A stretch of DNA of 64,000 bases from Acinetobacter harbinensis (GCF_000816495.1 NZ_JXBK01000001.1:1225017-1289016); one strand, 5' to 3'. Positions 17,245 through 27,469 are shown, numbered from the stretch's first letter. Numbers and translations: made by a program. Notes: generated by a model not told the origin, from the letters alone.

Positions 17245-19272
17245 ATGAATCATTCTATATCTGCTACGCAAAATAGCTCGACATGGTTTCAAGCTGAAGC
17301 TTGGAAAAATGCCTGTATTAAATTGCTTCCACAACATGCCATGAAAAATCCGGTCATGGCAATTGTCTGGCTCGGGACACTGATCACTTTTATCAGTACT
17401 GTATTGGGTAAAGCCAGTTTAGTGTTTGGCTTAATGGTGACGTTCATTTTGTTGATGACGGTACTCTTTGCCAACTATGCCGAAGCCATTGCCGAAGCCA
17501 AAGGTCGCGGTCAAGCATTATCGCTGAGACAGGCGCGGCAGAACCTGACTGCACGACGGATACTCAGTTTACAAGATACTGAGGGCACAGAAATTTCAGC
17601 CTCAGCTTTACAACGTAACGATTTAATTGAAGTTCGAGCCGGCGAGTTAATTCCCTCCGATGGTGAAATTGTGTATGGCTTTGCCACCATCAATGAGGCC
17701 GCAGTCACCGGCGAATCCGCACCAGTCCTTCGTGAAGCAGGCACGGATCGCTCCGGCGTGATTGGTGGTACCAAAGTATTGACCGATCGAATTATTGTGC
17801 AAGTGACGGCCGAAGTCGGACATAGCTTTTTAGACCGCATGATTGCTTTGGTGGAAGGCTCGAGTCGCCAGAAAACGCCAAATGAAATTGCACTGGGCAT
17901 TTTACTGACCGTGATGACCGTGACCTTTATTATTGTGGTCATTAGTTTGCCGATTATGGCGCATTTTTTAAATATTGCGCTCAATCCAATTCTGTTGGTG
18001 GCCTTGTTGGTGTGTCTGATTCCCACCACCATTGGTGGCTTGCTGCCCGCGATTGGCATTGCGGGAATGAACCGCGCGTTAAAAGCCAACATTATTGCCA
18101 AATCAGGTAAAGCCGTTGAAATTGCCGGTGATATTGATGTTTTGTTATTAGATAAGACCGGTACCATTACCTATGGCGACCGTCAGGCCACTGCTTTTTA
18201 TGCACTGGCTGGTGTTGCTGACCCAGAACTACGTCAAGCCGCACTATTGACTTCGTTGGCAGATCCGACACCCGAAGGGAAATCCATCGTTGCGCTGGCA
18301 AAAGAACAGGGAGAGAAAATTCAAGAGCCGGAGCAGGCGGAGTTTATTGCTTTTAATGCCTCAAGTCGTATTTCGGGTGTGGACTTAGCCCATGGTCAAC
18401 ATATTCGTAAAGGTGCGCTAGATGCCATCTTAAAATTTACTTCACAGGATATTTCCCAACATAGCGAATTAAAAACGCGGGTGGAACAGGTGGCCTCTAA
18501 AGGTGCGACACCGTTGGTGGTGGCGCGCGGTCAAAACATCTTGGGTGTGATTGAACTGTCTGATGTGGTTAAGCCGGGGATAAAAGAAAAATTTGCACGC
18601 TTACGTGAAATGGGCATTAAAACGGTGATGGTGACCGGTGATAATCCATTGACCGCCGCGGCCATTGCTGCTGAAGCCGGAGTAGATGATTACATCGCTG
18701 AAGCGCGACCGGAAGATAAATTAAACTGTATTCGTGCGGAACAAAATAAAGGGCATTTGGTGGCGATGGTGGGTGATGGCACCAATGATGCGCCCGCACT
18801 GGCGCAAGCCGATATTGGCCTTGTCATGAACTCCGGCACCCAAGCCGCCAAAGAAGCCGGCAATATGGTGGACTTGGATTCTGATCCTACTAAATTATTG
18901 GCAGTGGTTGAAATTGGTAAACAGCAATTAATTACGCGCGGTGCGTTAACCACATTTTCCTTGGCCAATGATATTTCAAAATATTTTGCCATCTTACCGG
19001 CGCTTTTCGTCTCAGCTATTCCGCAAATGAGCGTGCTCAATGTTATGCATTTACACAGTTCTGAAAGCGCCATTCTTTCAGCCCTGATTTTTAATGCGAT
19101 GATTATTCCGCTGCTGATTCCGATTGCGCTGCGCGGCGTAAAATTTAAACCCTCAACATCGACCCAATTATTGCGTCGTAACATGTTGATTTATGGTTTG
19201 GGCGGTGTGCTGTTGCCTTTTGTGGCCATTAAAGCAATTGATTTAATCATTAGCCCAATATTGATGTGGTAA
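17245..19272 (+). CDS. kdpB: Potassium-transporting ATPase ATP-binding subunit KdpB
   Basis: P-type ATPase subunit (675 residues) that powers K+ uptake through KdpA. The phosphorylated Asp is D303 in 'LLLDKTGTITYGD'. The actuator-domain 'TGES' motif is at residues 155–158; its Ser158 corresponds to the Ser in E. coli KdpB (Ser162) whose phosphorylation shuts the pump off when K+ is plentiful. The hinge motif 'GDGTNDAPALAQADIG' is intact. A GGAG ribosome-binding site precedes the ATG. kdpC follows after 10 bases. Confidence 0.98.
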   Translation: MNHSISATQNSSTWFQAEAWKNACIKLLPQHAMKNPVMAIVWLGTLITFISTVLGKASLVFGLMVTFILLMTVLFANYAEAIAEAKGRGQALSLRQARQNLTARRILSLQDTEGTEISASALQRNDLIEVRAGELIPSDGEIVYGFATINEAAVTGESAPVLREAGTDRSGVIGGTKVLTDRIIVQVTAEVGHSFLDRMIALVEGSSRQKTPNEIALGILLTVMTVTFIIVVISLPIMAHFLNIALNPILLVALLVCLIPTTIGGLLPAIGIAGMNRALKANIIAKSGKAVEIAGDIDVLLLDKTGTITYGDRQATAFYALAGVADPELRQAALLTSLADPTPEGKSIVALAKEQGEKIQEPEQAEFIAFNASSRISGVDLAHGQHIRKGALDAILKFTSQDISQHSELKTRVEQVASKGATPLVVARGQNILGVIELSDVVKPGIKEKFARLREMGIKTVMVTGDNPLTAAAIAAEAGVDDYIAEARPEDKLNCIRAEQNKGHLVAMVGDGTNDAPALAQADIGLVMNSGTQAAKEAGNMVDLDSDPTKLLAVVEIGKQQLITRGALTTFSLANDISKYFAILPALFVSAIPQMSVLNVMHLHSSESAILSALIFNAMIIPLLIPIALRGVKFKPSTSTQLLRRNMLIYGLGGVLLPFVAIKAIDLIISPILMW

Positions 19273-19282
19273 GGAGCTGAAC

Positions 19283-19888
19283 ATGAATACAGTAGATACC
19301 GCTGAGTTAATCGCGCCATCTTACCCATCGCTTATGCGCGCATCACTTGGACTGACGCTCATCAGTTTAGGCTTGTGCGGCTTTTTATATAGCGCGGCGG
19401 CCACAGGATTTGGGCAGCTTTTATTTCCACAGCAGGCCAATGGCAGTCTAATTGAAAGGGATGGCCAAGTTTTGGGTTCAAGTTTAGTCGGACAGCCCTT
19501 TCATGCAGCGCAATATTTCCAAGGGCGACCTTCTGCTGCCAATTATGATCCGATGCTGATGGCCGGCAGTAATTTGGCCAGAACCAATCCCGCGTTGAGC
19601 AAAATGATTGAGCAACGAATCGTGGCGATTGAAGATCAAGATCAGGTTAAGCGTCATCAAATTCCCAGTGATTTGGTTACCGCCTCCGCCAGTGGAATTG
19701 ACCCTGAAATCAGCGTGCAATCGGCCATGCTTCAGGTGAAGCGTATTGCAAAACAAAGAACTTTATCTGAGCAACAACTGATTGAGCTGATTCAGCAACA
19801 CACTACAAAACCGACCTTTGGCTTATTGGGACAACCGCGTATTCATGTGCTGAAGTTAAATTTAGCTTTGGATCAAATCAGCAAATAA
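19283..19888 (+). CDS. kdpC: Potassium-transporting ATPase subunit KdpC
   Basis: A 201-residue KdpC with one N-terminal membrane helix (about residues 20–45), the family 'GSSLVGQPF' segment and a periplasmic domain ('NPALSKMIEQR', 'SASGIDPEISVQSAMLQVKR'). KdpC stabilises the KdpAB complex. AAGGAG precedes the ATG. A hairpin follows the stop before the regulatory genes kdpDE. Confidence 0.97.
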   Translation: MNTVDTAELIAPSYPSLMRASLGLTLISLGLCGFLYSAAATGFGQLLFPQQANGSLIERDGQVLGSSLVGQPFHAAQYFQGRPSAANYDPMLMAGSNLARTNPALSKMIEQRIVAIEDQDQVKRHQIPSDLVTASASGIDPEISVQSAMLQVKRIAKQRTLSEQQLIELIQQHTTKPTFGLLGQPRIHVLKLNLALDQISK

Positions 19889-19900
19889 GATTCAGCGCAT

Positions 19901-19932
19901 AATAAGGCTTTAATCGTATTTAAAGCCTTATT
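19901..19932 (+). terminator. Hairpin between kdpABC and kdpDE
   Basis: A perfect 12-bp stem (19901–19912 with 19921–19932) that can extend by one or two A–T pairs. No T run follows the 3' arm on the plus strand beyond the stem itself. It may partly terminate or protect the 3' end of the kdpABC message, giving lower kdpDE expression. Confidence 0.5.
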
Positions 19933-20088
19933 GAGATAAGTTTCTTTAGACTGATCTTAAGTCAGCTTTAAATGGCTTATGCTGGATTTAAAGCATGAGT
20001 TGATCGGGTGTACAGATAACACCTTAGATCAAGTACAGATGCAAATTAATAAAATAAATGAGTCTAGTTCGTATGAAAGATCATCTTT

Positions 20089-22770
20089 ATGACTGAAAAT
20101 CGAAACAATAAAGCCGATGTTTTACTGCAGCAAGCCAAGCGTTATCAATCGGGACGTTTAACCATCTTTTTAGGCGCAGCACCCGGGGTGGGCAAAACCT
20201 ACGCCATGTTGGTACGTGCCCGAGATTTATTGCAGCAAGGGCAAAATATTGTTATTGGCTATATTGAAACCCATGGCCGTATAGAAACTGAAAGCTTGCT
20301 GGCTGGTTTGCCCATCATTGCACGTAAAAAAATAGCCTATCAGGGGCATACGCTAGAGGAAATGGATCTCGATGCGGTGTTAAAAAGTGCTGCCAAAATG
20401 GTTTTGGTGGATGAATTTGCCCATAGCAACGTGCCGGGAAGTCGGCATGAAAAACGATGGCAGGATATTAATGAGCTGCTCGATGCCGGTATCGATGTCT
20501 TAACCACAATGAATATTCAGCATTTAGAAAGTTTAAATGATGTGGTCTATCAAATTACCGGTATTCGCGTAAAGGAAACGGTGCCCGATCGGGTGTTTGA
20601 ACGCATCCGTGACATTCGCCTGATTGATTTACCCGTCAATGAATTGCTGGAGCGGTTAAATCAAGGCAAAATTTATATTCCTGAGCAGGCACAACAAGCC
20701 TTACATGGTTTTTTTAATGTCTCTAATCTCAGCGCTTTACGTGAACTGGCTATGCAAACCGTGGCCAGTCATGTCGATAGTGATGTGCGTGAAAATTTTG
20801 CTTTACAAGGCCTAACACCCATTCCGTTAAAAAATCATGTCTTGATTATGATTGATGGACAAGGGCAGTCTGAAGCATTGGTGCGAGCAGGTTGTCGTTT
20901 GGCAGAAAACCGATTGGCGATGTGGACGGTGGTGGCTTTTTTAGATAAATATCAACAGGATGAAAAATATTCACAACTTATACCCGTCGATACGCAAAGC
21001 CGCGAAATAGAACGTGCTTTAAATTTATGTCGGCAACTGGGCGGTAGAACTGAAGTTTTATACGGTCAGCAACATGCCAAAACGCTATCAGAATTTGCCC
21101 TTGAACGCGGAATTTCGACCCTGGTGTTGGCACAAACAGCGCAAAAATCTTATTTTTATTCCTTTAAAGCCAGTTTAATTGAACAAATTTTGCAACATTA
21201 TCCACATTTTGAACTGAGTATTCTGCCCCTTCAAGCAGCCCAACCAACCATTCGAGCAGAGCGTAAAATACATTTTTTACTCAGCGTCAAAGAAGTGATT
21301 TTGGTGCTAATGACCAGTATCGTTAGTATCAGCATTGCCAGTTTGGGTGAAAAATATCTGGGCATCGAAGAGCTTTCTGTGGTGTTTATTACCGCGGTGG
21401 TTTTCGTCGCCTCCAAAACCCGCATGACAGCCGCGGTCTGTTCTGCACTGATTTTCTTTTTGGCCTATAATTTTTTCTTTATTTCTCCAAAATATACGCT
21501 ACAAATTTCTGCCCATCAGGGTGTAATTACAGTGTTGGCATTTTTAGCGGCAGCATTGATTGCCAGCCGTTTGGCCTCACGATTACGTGAACAAGTCACT
21601 GCGTTAAAAGCCGCCAATAGCTATAACAGCATCATGCAGGATTTAGGGCAGAAACTTTCTAGTGCGGTCAATATCGAGCAAGTTTATGCAATTGCACAAC
21701 ACAGTTTAGAAAAAAATCTTCAAGCACAGGTGCTGCTGTATTTTCCGCATCAAAGTATTATTTTGGATACTGTTCAGCCGATTGAGCTGTCCGATAAAGA
21801 TAAAATATCGGCTGAATGGGCAATCTCGAATCAACAACCGTGTGGGCGTTTTACGCAAACCTTAACACAGAGTCAGTGGTGGTTTTTGCCACTGTTGGCA
21901 TCTAGACAATGTCTGGGTGTGATTGGACTGAAATTTAATCATGAGATGAATAAAATACTCAGTGTCGAACAAAAACGCTTGGCTGAAACCATGATTGAAT
22001 ATCTGGCACAGGCCATTTCACGTACCCAACTGACCAAAGCATTAGAAATTGCCAATGTGACCTCAGAAACTGAAAAGTTACGTTCAGCGCTATTGTCCTC
22101 GGTATCACATGATTTGCGTTCACCTTTGGCATCCATCATTGGTGCGGCAGAGACCTTAAGTAACTATCGACATGCCATGGATGAAGCCGATCAGAACAGT
22201 TTATTAGCAGCCATTCATTTAGAAGGCGAGCGCCTAGACCGTTATATTCAGAATTTATTGGATATGACCCGTTTGGGGCATGAAGGTTTAAGTTTAAAAA
22301 GAGACTGGATTGGTGTGGATGAGTTGGTCGGTTCTGCGGTACGCCGTTTAAAGCGTTACTTAGCACAAGTCGATGTAGAGATCTTTATACCGGATGAACC
22401 GATCAGTTTATTTGTGCATGCCGCCTTAATTGAACAAGCTATTTTTAATGTGCTGGAAAATGCAGCTAAGTTTTCACCTCAAGATGAAGCAGTTGAAATT
22501 GAAGTGAAAAAGCTGAATGATGCGTGCGTACAAATCAGCATTTGTGATCACGGGGTCGGTATACCCGAAGAAGAACGGAATCAAATTTTTGATATGTTTT
22601 ATACCATGCAACGCGGAGATCGTGGACAGTCGGGCACCGGTTTGGGATTAACCATTGTTAAAGCCATCATTGGCGCACATATGGGACAAATTTCAGCCAC
22701 AGTAGGACAAGATCAGCGTGGCACCTGTATTCGTATTGTGTTACCGATCCAGCCAATCATCAGCGAATAG
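20089..22770 (+). CDS. kdpD: Sensor histidine kinase KdpD
   Basis: Full-length KdpD (893 residues) sensing K+ limitation. It has the N-terminal KdpD domain with Walker A 'GAAPGVGKT' at 29–37, a USP-like domain to ~370, four membrane helices at about 400–500, a GAF-like region, then the kinase core. The phospho-accepting His is H674 in 'SSVSHDLRSPLAS'. N, G1 and G2 boxes ('NVLENAAKFS', 'DHGVGIPEEE', 'GTGLGLTIV') are intact. It lies about 200 bases after kdpC, and kdpE starts 12 bases after its stop. Confidence 0.97.
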   Translation: MTENRNNKADVLLQQAKRYQSGRLTIFLGAAPGVGKTYAMLVRARDLLQQGQNIVIGYIETHGRIETESLLAGLPIIARKKIAYQGHTLEEMDLDAVLKSAAKMVLVDEFAHSNVPGSRHEKRWQDINELLDAGIDVLTTMNIQHLESLNDVVYQITGIRVKETVPDRVFERIRDIRLIDLPVNELLERLNQGKIYIPEQAQQALHGFFNVSNLSALRELAMQTVASHVDSDVRENFALQGLTPIPLKNHVLIMIDGQGQSEALVRAGCRLAENRLAMWTVVAFLDKYQQDEKYSQLIPVDTQSREIERALNLCRQLGGRTEVLYGQQHAKTLSEFALERGISTLVLAQTAQKSYFYSFKASLIEQILQHYPHFELSILPLQAAQPTIRAERKIHFLLSVKEVILVLMTSIVSISIASLGEKYLGIEELSVVFITAVVFVASKTRMTAAVCSALIFFLAYNFFFISPKYTLQISAHQGVITVLAFLAAALIASRLASRLREQVTALKAANSYNSIMQDLGQKLSSAVNIEQVYAIAQHSLEKNLQAQVLLYFPHQSIILDTVQPIELSDKDKISAEWAISNQQPCGRFTQTLTQSQWWFLPLLASRQCLGVIGLKFNHEMNKILSVEQKRLAETMIEYLAQAISRTQLTKALEIANVTSETEKLRSALLSSVSHDLRSPLASIIGAAETLSNYRHAMDEADQNSLLAAIHLEGERLDRYIQNLLDMTRLGHEGLSLKRDWIGVDELVGSAVRRLKRYLAQVDVEIFIPDEPISLFVHAALIEQAIFNVLENAAKFSPQDEAVEIEVKKLNDACVQISICDHGVGIPEEERNQIFDMFYTMQRGDRGQSGTGLGLTIVKAIIGAHMGQISATVGQDQRGTCIRIVLPIQPIISE

Positions 22771-22782
22771 AGAACAAAAAAG

Positions 22783-23487
22783 ATGGAGCATTCCACACGA
22801 TCAAGTAGTGCAGTCAAAGTATTAATTATTGATGATGAAACGCAAATTCGTAAATTTTTAGATATTGCATTACGCGCACAAGGTTATAAAACCTTGTTGG
22901 CAGAAACTGGGCAGCAAGGCCTAGAAACGTTGGCATTACATGGGGCTGATTTGGTGGTTTTAGATTTAGGACTGCCGGATTTAGATGGTCTAGAGGTTTT
23001 AAAACAACTACGAGAATGGTCTCAAGTACCGGTGATTATTCTTTCAGTTCGCGCAGATGAAACTGAAAAAGTTGCACTGCTGGATGCCGGTGCCAATGAT
23101 TACGTGACCAAGCCCTTTAGTGTACAAGAATTAATGGCACGGATACGAGTGATGCTGAGAAGTAGCCTTGGACAGACCATCGAATCGGTTATTTTTGATG
23201 ATGGCATCTTGAAAATAGATTTTGCGCAACGACAGGTTTTTTTAGCCAACGTGCTTTTGTCTTTAACGCGTAAAGAATTTCAATTGTTAATGCTATTGGC
23301 GCAGCACCGTGGACAACTGCTGACCCAACCGCATATTTTAAAAGAATTATGGGGGCCGACTCATCAACAAGATACGCATTATTTACGCATATTGGTGGCG
23401 AAATTAAGAAATAAGTTAAATGATGATGCCATTCATCCAAAATATATTTCAACTGAGCCAGGGGTCGGCTTAAGATTTTTAGCTTAA
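22783..23487 (+). CDS. kdpE: Response regulator KdpE
   Basis: OmpR/PhoB-type regulator of 234 residues. The receiver domain carries the phosphorylated Asp D61 ('LVVLDLGLPDLDG'), acidic pocket D17/D18 and the conserved Lys in 'YVTKPFS'. The C-terminal winged helix includes 'LLTQPHILKELWG'. Phosphorylated by KdpD, it activates kdpABC transcription. It is the last gene of the kdp block and converges on the minus-strand exporter genes. Confidence 0.97.
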   Translation: MEHSTRSSSAVKVLIIDDETQIRKFLDIALRAQGYKTLLAETGQQGLETLALHGADLVVLDLGLPDLDGLEVLKQLREWSQVPVIILSVRADETEKVALLDAGANDYVTKPFSVQELMARIRVMLRSSLGQTIESVIFDDGILKIDFAQRQVFLANVLLSLTRKEFQLLMLLAQHRGQLLTQPHILKELWGPTHQQDTHYLRILVAKLRNKLNDDAIHPKYISTEPGVGLRFLA

Positions 23488-23566
23488 GTGTGATTTGTGC
23501 ATAGACATCAGTCTGAAAGCGTCATGCTTTACTACGCGTGTCGCTTGAGGATACGGGGGAAACAAT

Positions 23567-24277
23567 CTATTTTATATTCGATGAATCACTTTCAATCCGA
23601 CCATCCACCAGATTAATGGTTCGATCGCAGGCTGCCGATAGACGCGGATCATGTGTGACCAAGAGTACGGCACAATCTCGTTCTTGATTGACTTTACGGA
23701 ACAATTTAAAAACCTCAGCAGCAGTTTGGGTGTCCAGATTTCCAGTGGGTTCATCGGCCAACAGTAATGCCGGTTTGGTGATCAGCGCCCGTGCAATGGC
23801 CACGCGCTGTTGCTGACCGCCCGAAAGTTGATTCGGTTTTCTGTCGGCAAATTTTTCCAGACCCACCGCAGCCAGTAATTCACGTGCGTGCTGTAGCATT
23901 AATTTATCCGGTTTTCCTTGTGTCAGCATCAACGGCATCAATACATTGTCCAATGCAGTAAAGGCATCAATTAAATGATGAAACTGAAACACAAAGCCAA
24001 TGCTATTGCCACGTAGCGCAGTGCGTCCTGCATCTTGCATAGCACTGGTGGCCTGACCCAGTAAATACAGCTCGCCACTGGTGGGCTGATCCAGCAAGCC
24101 CAATATATTTAATAAGGTACTTTTTCCTGAGCCAGAAGGGCCAATCAGTGCGGCAAAGTCATTGCGATGAATAGACAAATCAATCCCATGCAGCACTTCA
24201 ACTTCATTGGCTTGGCCAATATTGTAAGATTTACGCAGCGCATCTAGACGCAGTACTTCAGTAGATTGATCAGACAT
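23567..24277 (-). CDS. ABC transporter ATP-binding protein (LolD/MacB-type)
   Basis: A 236-residue ABC ATPase: Walker A '[10 protein letters not shown]', Q-loop 'FVFQFHHL', signature '[15 protein letters not shown]' and Walker B '[13 protein letters not shown]'. Sequence and length fit the LolD/MacB/FtsE subgroup that partners FtsX-like permeases. It is the last gene of a three-gene operon (adaptor-permease-ATPase, as in devBCA) and overlaps the permease stop by 8 bases. Confidence 0.93.
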   Translation of the reverse strand: MSDQSTEVLRLDALRKSYNIGQANEVEVLHGIDLSIHRNDFAALIGPSGSGKSTLLNILGLLDQPTSGELYLLGQATSAMQDAGRTALRGNSIGFVFQFHHLIDAFTALDNVLMPLMLTQGKPDKLMLQHARELLAAVGLEKFADRKPNQLSGGQQQRVAIARALITKPALLLADEPTGNLDTQTAAEVFKLFRKVNQERDCAVLLVTHDPRLSAACDRTINLVDGRIESDSSNIK

Positions 24278-25493
24278 GACGAATCGCCTCGACAGGATCC
24301 AGTGCGGCTGCGCGACGTGCGGGTATTGCAGCCGCCAATACGCCTGTGAGCGTGGCCAATAATAAGGCTACGATCACCAGTTCGATTGAGATTGGAATAT
24401 AAAACAAACCGGGACCAAAGGTGTTAAAGACCCATACCAGCGCAAAACTGGCCACACTGCCGACCACTGAACCAAACAAGCCAAACAGCGCACCTTGAAA
24501 TAAAAATATTCTTAAAATTTGCTGCTGCGTGGCACCGGTGGCACGTAAAATACCAATTTCTCGGGTGCGCTGCACCACACTGACCGACAACACACTGGCA
24601 ATGCCAAAGGCCACTGAAATCGCCACAAAGATAATAATCATGTTGGTGGACAGGCTCTGGGCTGAAATCGCATTCATCAGTTGCGCATTGGTTTTAATCC
24701 AGCTTTCGGCCTGTAAAGAAGTCAACCGTCCGACCCGCGCCGCAATGTTCTCTGCCTCAAAAATATCGGCCACGGTCAGATCGATTACGGTCACACCGCC
24801 GGGAAGGCTCAGTAAGGATTGCGCTTGTTTTAAATCTAAATACACATAACGCGCATCCAGTTCGCGTACGCCCAGTTCAAAAATACCGGCAATATTCACC
24901 ACCGCACTATTTTGCTGACCAGTATCGAGTCGCAGCTTATTGCCGACTTGTACGCCTAAATCCTTGGCCAATTGGCTGCCAATCAGCACTTCATTGGCAC
25001 CGACCCGCATTTGACCACTGAGCAAATAATCTTTAAGCGGAATAATTTTTTGATAACGCTCCGGATCAATTCCAACCAAGGCCACTGATGCTAAGCCATC
25101 ACCGCGTCTAACAAACGCAGGTCCAGAGACAATCGGGGATACTGCGGTCAGTAAAGGCAGCTGATCTAAAGTGGCGATAATTTGCTGCCAGTTATTGATT
25201 GAGCGTAAGCGCTGTGCGCGTTTATCCTCTTGTAACAACTGTACAGTTCCGGCAGGAGGACGCTGTATTTGATTAACTTCATCCGGTGACAGCAAGCGAA
25301 TATGCGCCTGAGTGCCTAGGGTGCGCTGGATAATATTAGACTGTAGACCTTGCATCAACGCCGTGACAAACACAATCACCGCCACACCTACCGCCACGCC
25401 CACGGTAATCATGATGGACTGCGCACGTCCTTCACGTAAAAAACTGATCGCAATGGTCCATTCGATCCACAGTCGCCCGAGAAATTTTTTCAA
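24270..25493 (-). CDS. ABC transporter permease, FtsX/MacB type
   Basis: A 407-residue membrane protein with one N-terminal helix, a large periplasmic MacB-PCD-like domain (about 50–270) and three C-terminal helices in an FtsX domain ('RTREIGILRATGATQQQI' is typical, and it ends '[16 protein letters not shown]'). Such permeases use ATP binding to drive export across the envelope through mechanotransmission. The start overlaps the adaptor stop by 4 bases (ATGA type). The substrate cannot be predicted from sequence. Confidence 0.92.
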   Translation of the reverse strand: MKKFLGRLWIEWTIAISFLREGRAQSIMITVGVAVGVAVIVFVTALMQGLQSNIIQRTLGTQAHIRLLSPDEVNQIQRPPAGTVQLLQEDKRAQRLRSINNWQQIIATLDQLPLLTAVSPIVSGPAFVRRGDGLASVALVGIDPERYQKIIPLKDYLLSGQMRVGANEVLIGSQLAKDLGVQVGNKLRLDTGQQNSAVVNIAGIFELGVRELDARYVYLDLKQAQSLLSLPGGVTVIDLTVADIFEAENIAARVGRLTSLQAESWIKTNAQLMNAISAQSLSTNMIIIFVAISVAFGIASVLSVSVVQRTREIGILRATGATQQQILRIFLFQGALFGLFGSVVGSVASFALVWVFNTFGPGLFYIPISIELVIVALLLATLTGVLAAAIPARRAAALDPVEAIRHV

Positions 25494-26719
25494 TCGAATT
25501 TCACCGGTAATTCATTTTTGCTGTCGGTGTTATTACTTGGCTCAGCGGCGGATATTTTTTGGAGCGTTAAGCGTGCTCGCGTACCATCTTTTAACGGCGA
25601 TACTGCATCTGCCAATACTTGTTCGCCATCTTGTAAACCAGAAACAACTTCAGACATGGCCAAACCGCGTAAACCCAAAGTGACTGTCTGACGGTGGATT
25701 TTACCATCACGTAGCAGCAATACGATTGCCTTATTGCCTTGCACATTGCCTAAAGCATCATTGGGAATGACCCGTGTATGTGCACGCTGATCTGTTTCGA
25801 TATTCACTGACACGGTCATATCCTGACGTAAAAAATCAGGCACAGGGTCAACTGTTAATCTGACCTCTACCGTACCGCGCTCTGGATCAATACTCGGTGC
25901 AATAAAATTAATTTGGGCAGGAAAAGGTCGATCTGGATAAGCATCCGCAATTACACTGGCATTTTGCTGTAATGCCAAGCGAGGTAAATTTCGTTCATCT
26001 AATGGCACACGAATTTCGGTATTGCCATCTAAGGCAATGGTGAACAGGGTCATGCTGGGCTGTACCAAATCACCGGGTTCGACATTGCGTGTCAGAACGA
26101 TTCCTGTCACTTCGCTACTCACTTGGGTTTTGGCCAGCTGCGCTTGTAGGGCAACCAGACGTTCACGCAGCACAATCTCTTCGGCTTTACCGGGGGCGAG
26201 TGCAAGTGCTTTTAAACGCGCTGATTCCACATTATTACGTGCCAGACTTTCCGCTTTTTCAGATTGTTCTAGCTCTTCTTTTGAAATAACTGAATCTTTG
26301 GCTAAAATCCGTCTGCGCTGTAGTTCACGGCTGGCTTGTGCCAACTGCACTTGCGTATTGGCCAAGTCGACGCTGGCTTGGGGGCGCGTGCTGCTCATCA
26401 GTTCATTTAGCGCCGCTTCTGCTTGGCGCACTTGTGCGGTCAGCTCATCCGATCTTAGCACTAACAGTAAATCGCCTCGTGTAACGCGGTCACCTTCTTG
26501 CACCAAACGTTTAAGTACTACTCCGGTAATTTCACTGCCCACTTGCGTACGCGATACCGTCACCACGCGTCCAGTTGCCACCACGGTTTGCACCAACGGC
26601 ATCGAGTTAATGCTATAGCCTGATAATAATGGACCTTGCCACCAGCGAAATACAGCAAAACCGGCTGCAAGTATGAGCAGTAGCATAATTACCGCAGATT
26701 TATAGCGGACAGCGCGCAA
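25490..26719 (-). CDS. Periplasmic adaptor (membrane fusion) protein, MacA/DevB-like
   Basis: A 409-residue HlyD/MacA-type adaptor: N-terminal membrane anchor (residues 8–25), biotinyl-lipoyl half-motifs ('VGSEITGVVLKRLVQEGD', 'VSSEVTGIVLTRNVEPGD') around a coiled-coil hairpin at about 110–190, then beta-barrel domains. The start is a TTG at 26719, supported by a GGAG seven bases upstream. It links the ABC permease to an outer-membrane channel (TolC-like, not encoded here). It is the first gene of the exporter operon. Confidence 0.92.
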   Translation of the reverse strand: MRAVRYKSAVIMLLLILAAGFAVFRWWQGPLLSGYSINSMPLVQTVVATGRVVTVSRTQVGSEITGVVLKRLVQEGDRVTRGDLLLVLRSDELTAQVRQAEAALNELMSSTRPQASVDLANTQVQLAQASRELQRRRILAKDSVISKEELEQSEKAESLARNNVESARLKALALAPGKAEEIVLRERLVALQAQLAKTQVSSEVTGIVLTRNVEPGDLVQPSMTLFTIALDGNTEIRVPLDERNLPRLALQQNASVIADAYPDRPFPAQINFIAPSIDPERGTVEVRLTVDPVPDFLRQDMTVSVNIETDQRAHTRVIPNDALGNVQGNKAIVLLLRDGKIHRQTVTLGLRGLAMSEVVSGLQDGEQVLADAVSPLKDGTRARLTLQKISAAEPSNNTDSKNELPVKFD

Positions 26720-27183
26720 TGAGATTCTCCAATTGAGAGTAAAGCGTAGTCTATTTATTGTTAAAATAGTGTCATTTCTTAATCATTTTAAAAGTCAGAA
26801 CAACATATGGTTTTGAAAGGCTTTTAGATGCTGTAAATTTTAGCGCTAATGTGTTCTGGTCTACCTTTAGCATAGGCTGATTTCAGCATAAAAGCTTTTA
26901 GACCATGGAATAGTAGAGCAAGTGGAGACATTTGAATAGCGCGTTTTAAATGGCTATTCGCAGGCTTTGCTGAAAATGTTATCAGTATGATTCACGAAAA
27001 CAGGCAAGAGTGGTTTTAACTGGCTTTTTTAAGTACGAAATAGCGCTAGAGGTCTATCTTTTATATCGCTGAGCGCAAATGGTGAAGCGCTTTAAGCCAA
27101 ACAAGTAGGGGGTTTCGAGGCTTAAATTAATGAGATATTTCTGGATGATAAAATGCTTATTCTTTTAATGCTAAATAAAATGA
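26720..27183. other. Gene-poor stretch between the exporter operon and 6S RNA
   Basis: About 460 bases without a supportable gene. A minus-strand ORF of roughly 35 codons starting with 'MSPLALLFHGLK' can be drawn but has no recognised relatives or clear ribosome-binding site. The promoter of the exporter operon should lie in its first ~100 bases; I could not assign clear elements. Confidence 0.4.
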
Positions 27184-27367
27184 AAAACTCCGAGGATGCC
27201 GCTGCATGTCATTACCCTTGAACCCTAAAGTTCAAGGTGGACGCGGCGCATACTTGCTGGGTTTCCTACTCGAAGGCAGGCATACACTCTAAATATACAG
27301 AACGCATCCGGGGGTGTAGATATCGGCTCAGGGGAATCTGACTCGCTGGCTAACACCTCAGAGGTGC
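27184..27367 (-). ncRNA. ssrS: 6S RNA
   Basis: The minus strand shows the hallmarks of gammaproteobacterial 6S RNA: 5' closing-stem sequence 'CCTCTGAGGTG', the 'CCCCTGAGCCGATAT' block, the 3' 'CACCTTGAAC...GGGTTCAAGGGT' hairpin and the terminal 'GCGGCAT..CTCGGAG'. The gene lies just downstream of zapA on the same strand, as in E. coli. 6S RNA sequesters sigma-70 RNA polymerase in stationary phase. The ends are estimated from the closing stem and promoter position (about 184 nt). The usual downstream 5-formyltetrahydrofolate cyclo-ligase gene is absent. Confidence 0.92.
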
Positions 27368-27371
27368 ATTC

Positions 27372-27399
27372 AGTATAACTAAAAAACCGCAGTTGGCAA
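27372..27399 (-). promoter_or_regulatory. Sigma-70 promoter of 6S RNA
   Basis: -35 TTGCCA at 27399–27394 and -10 TATACT at 27377–27372 with a 16-base spacer. This places the start point at the predicted 5' end of the 6S RNA, so it has a promoter independent of zapA. Confidence 0.75.
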
Positions 27400-27469
27400 A
27401 TCTTCACTGTGCAACAACTGTAATCTTAGATTGCAACTGTTGTTAGTTTAGCCAATTTTGTCTAAACAG

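Noticed and set aside
17511..18167. 218-codon antisense ORF within kdpB, and the 198-codon ORF at 26022–26618 within the adaptor gene
   Set aside because: Both mirror strong sense genes with intact motifs; their residue composition is that of a shadow frame.
27225..27407. 60-codon minus-strand ORF
   Set aside because: It lies entirely on the 6S RNA gene and its promoter; the conserved RNA blocks explain the sequence.
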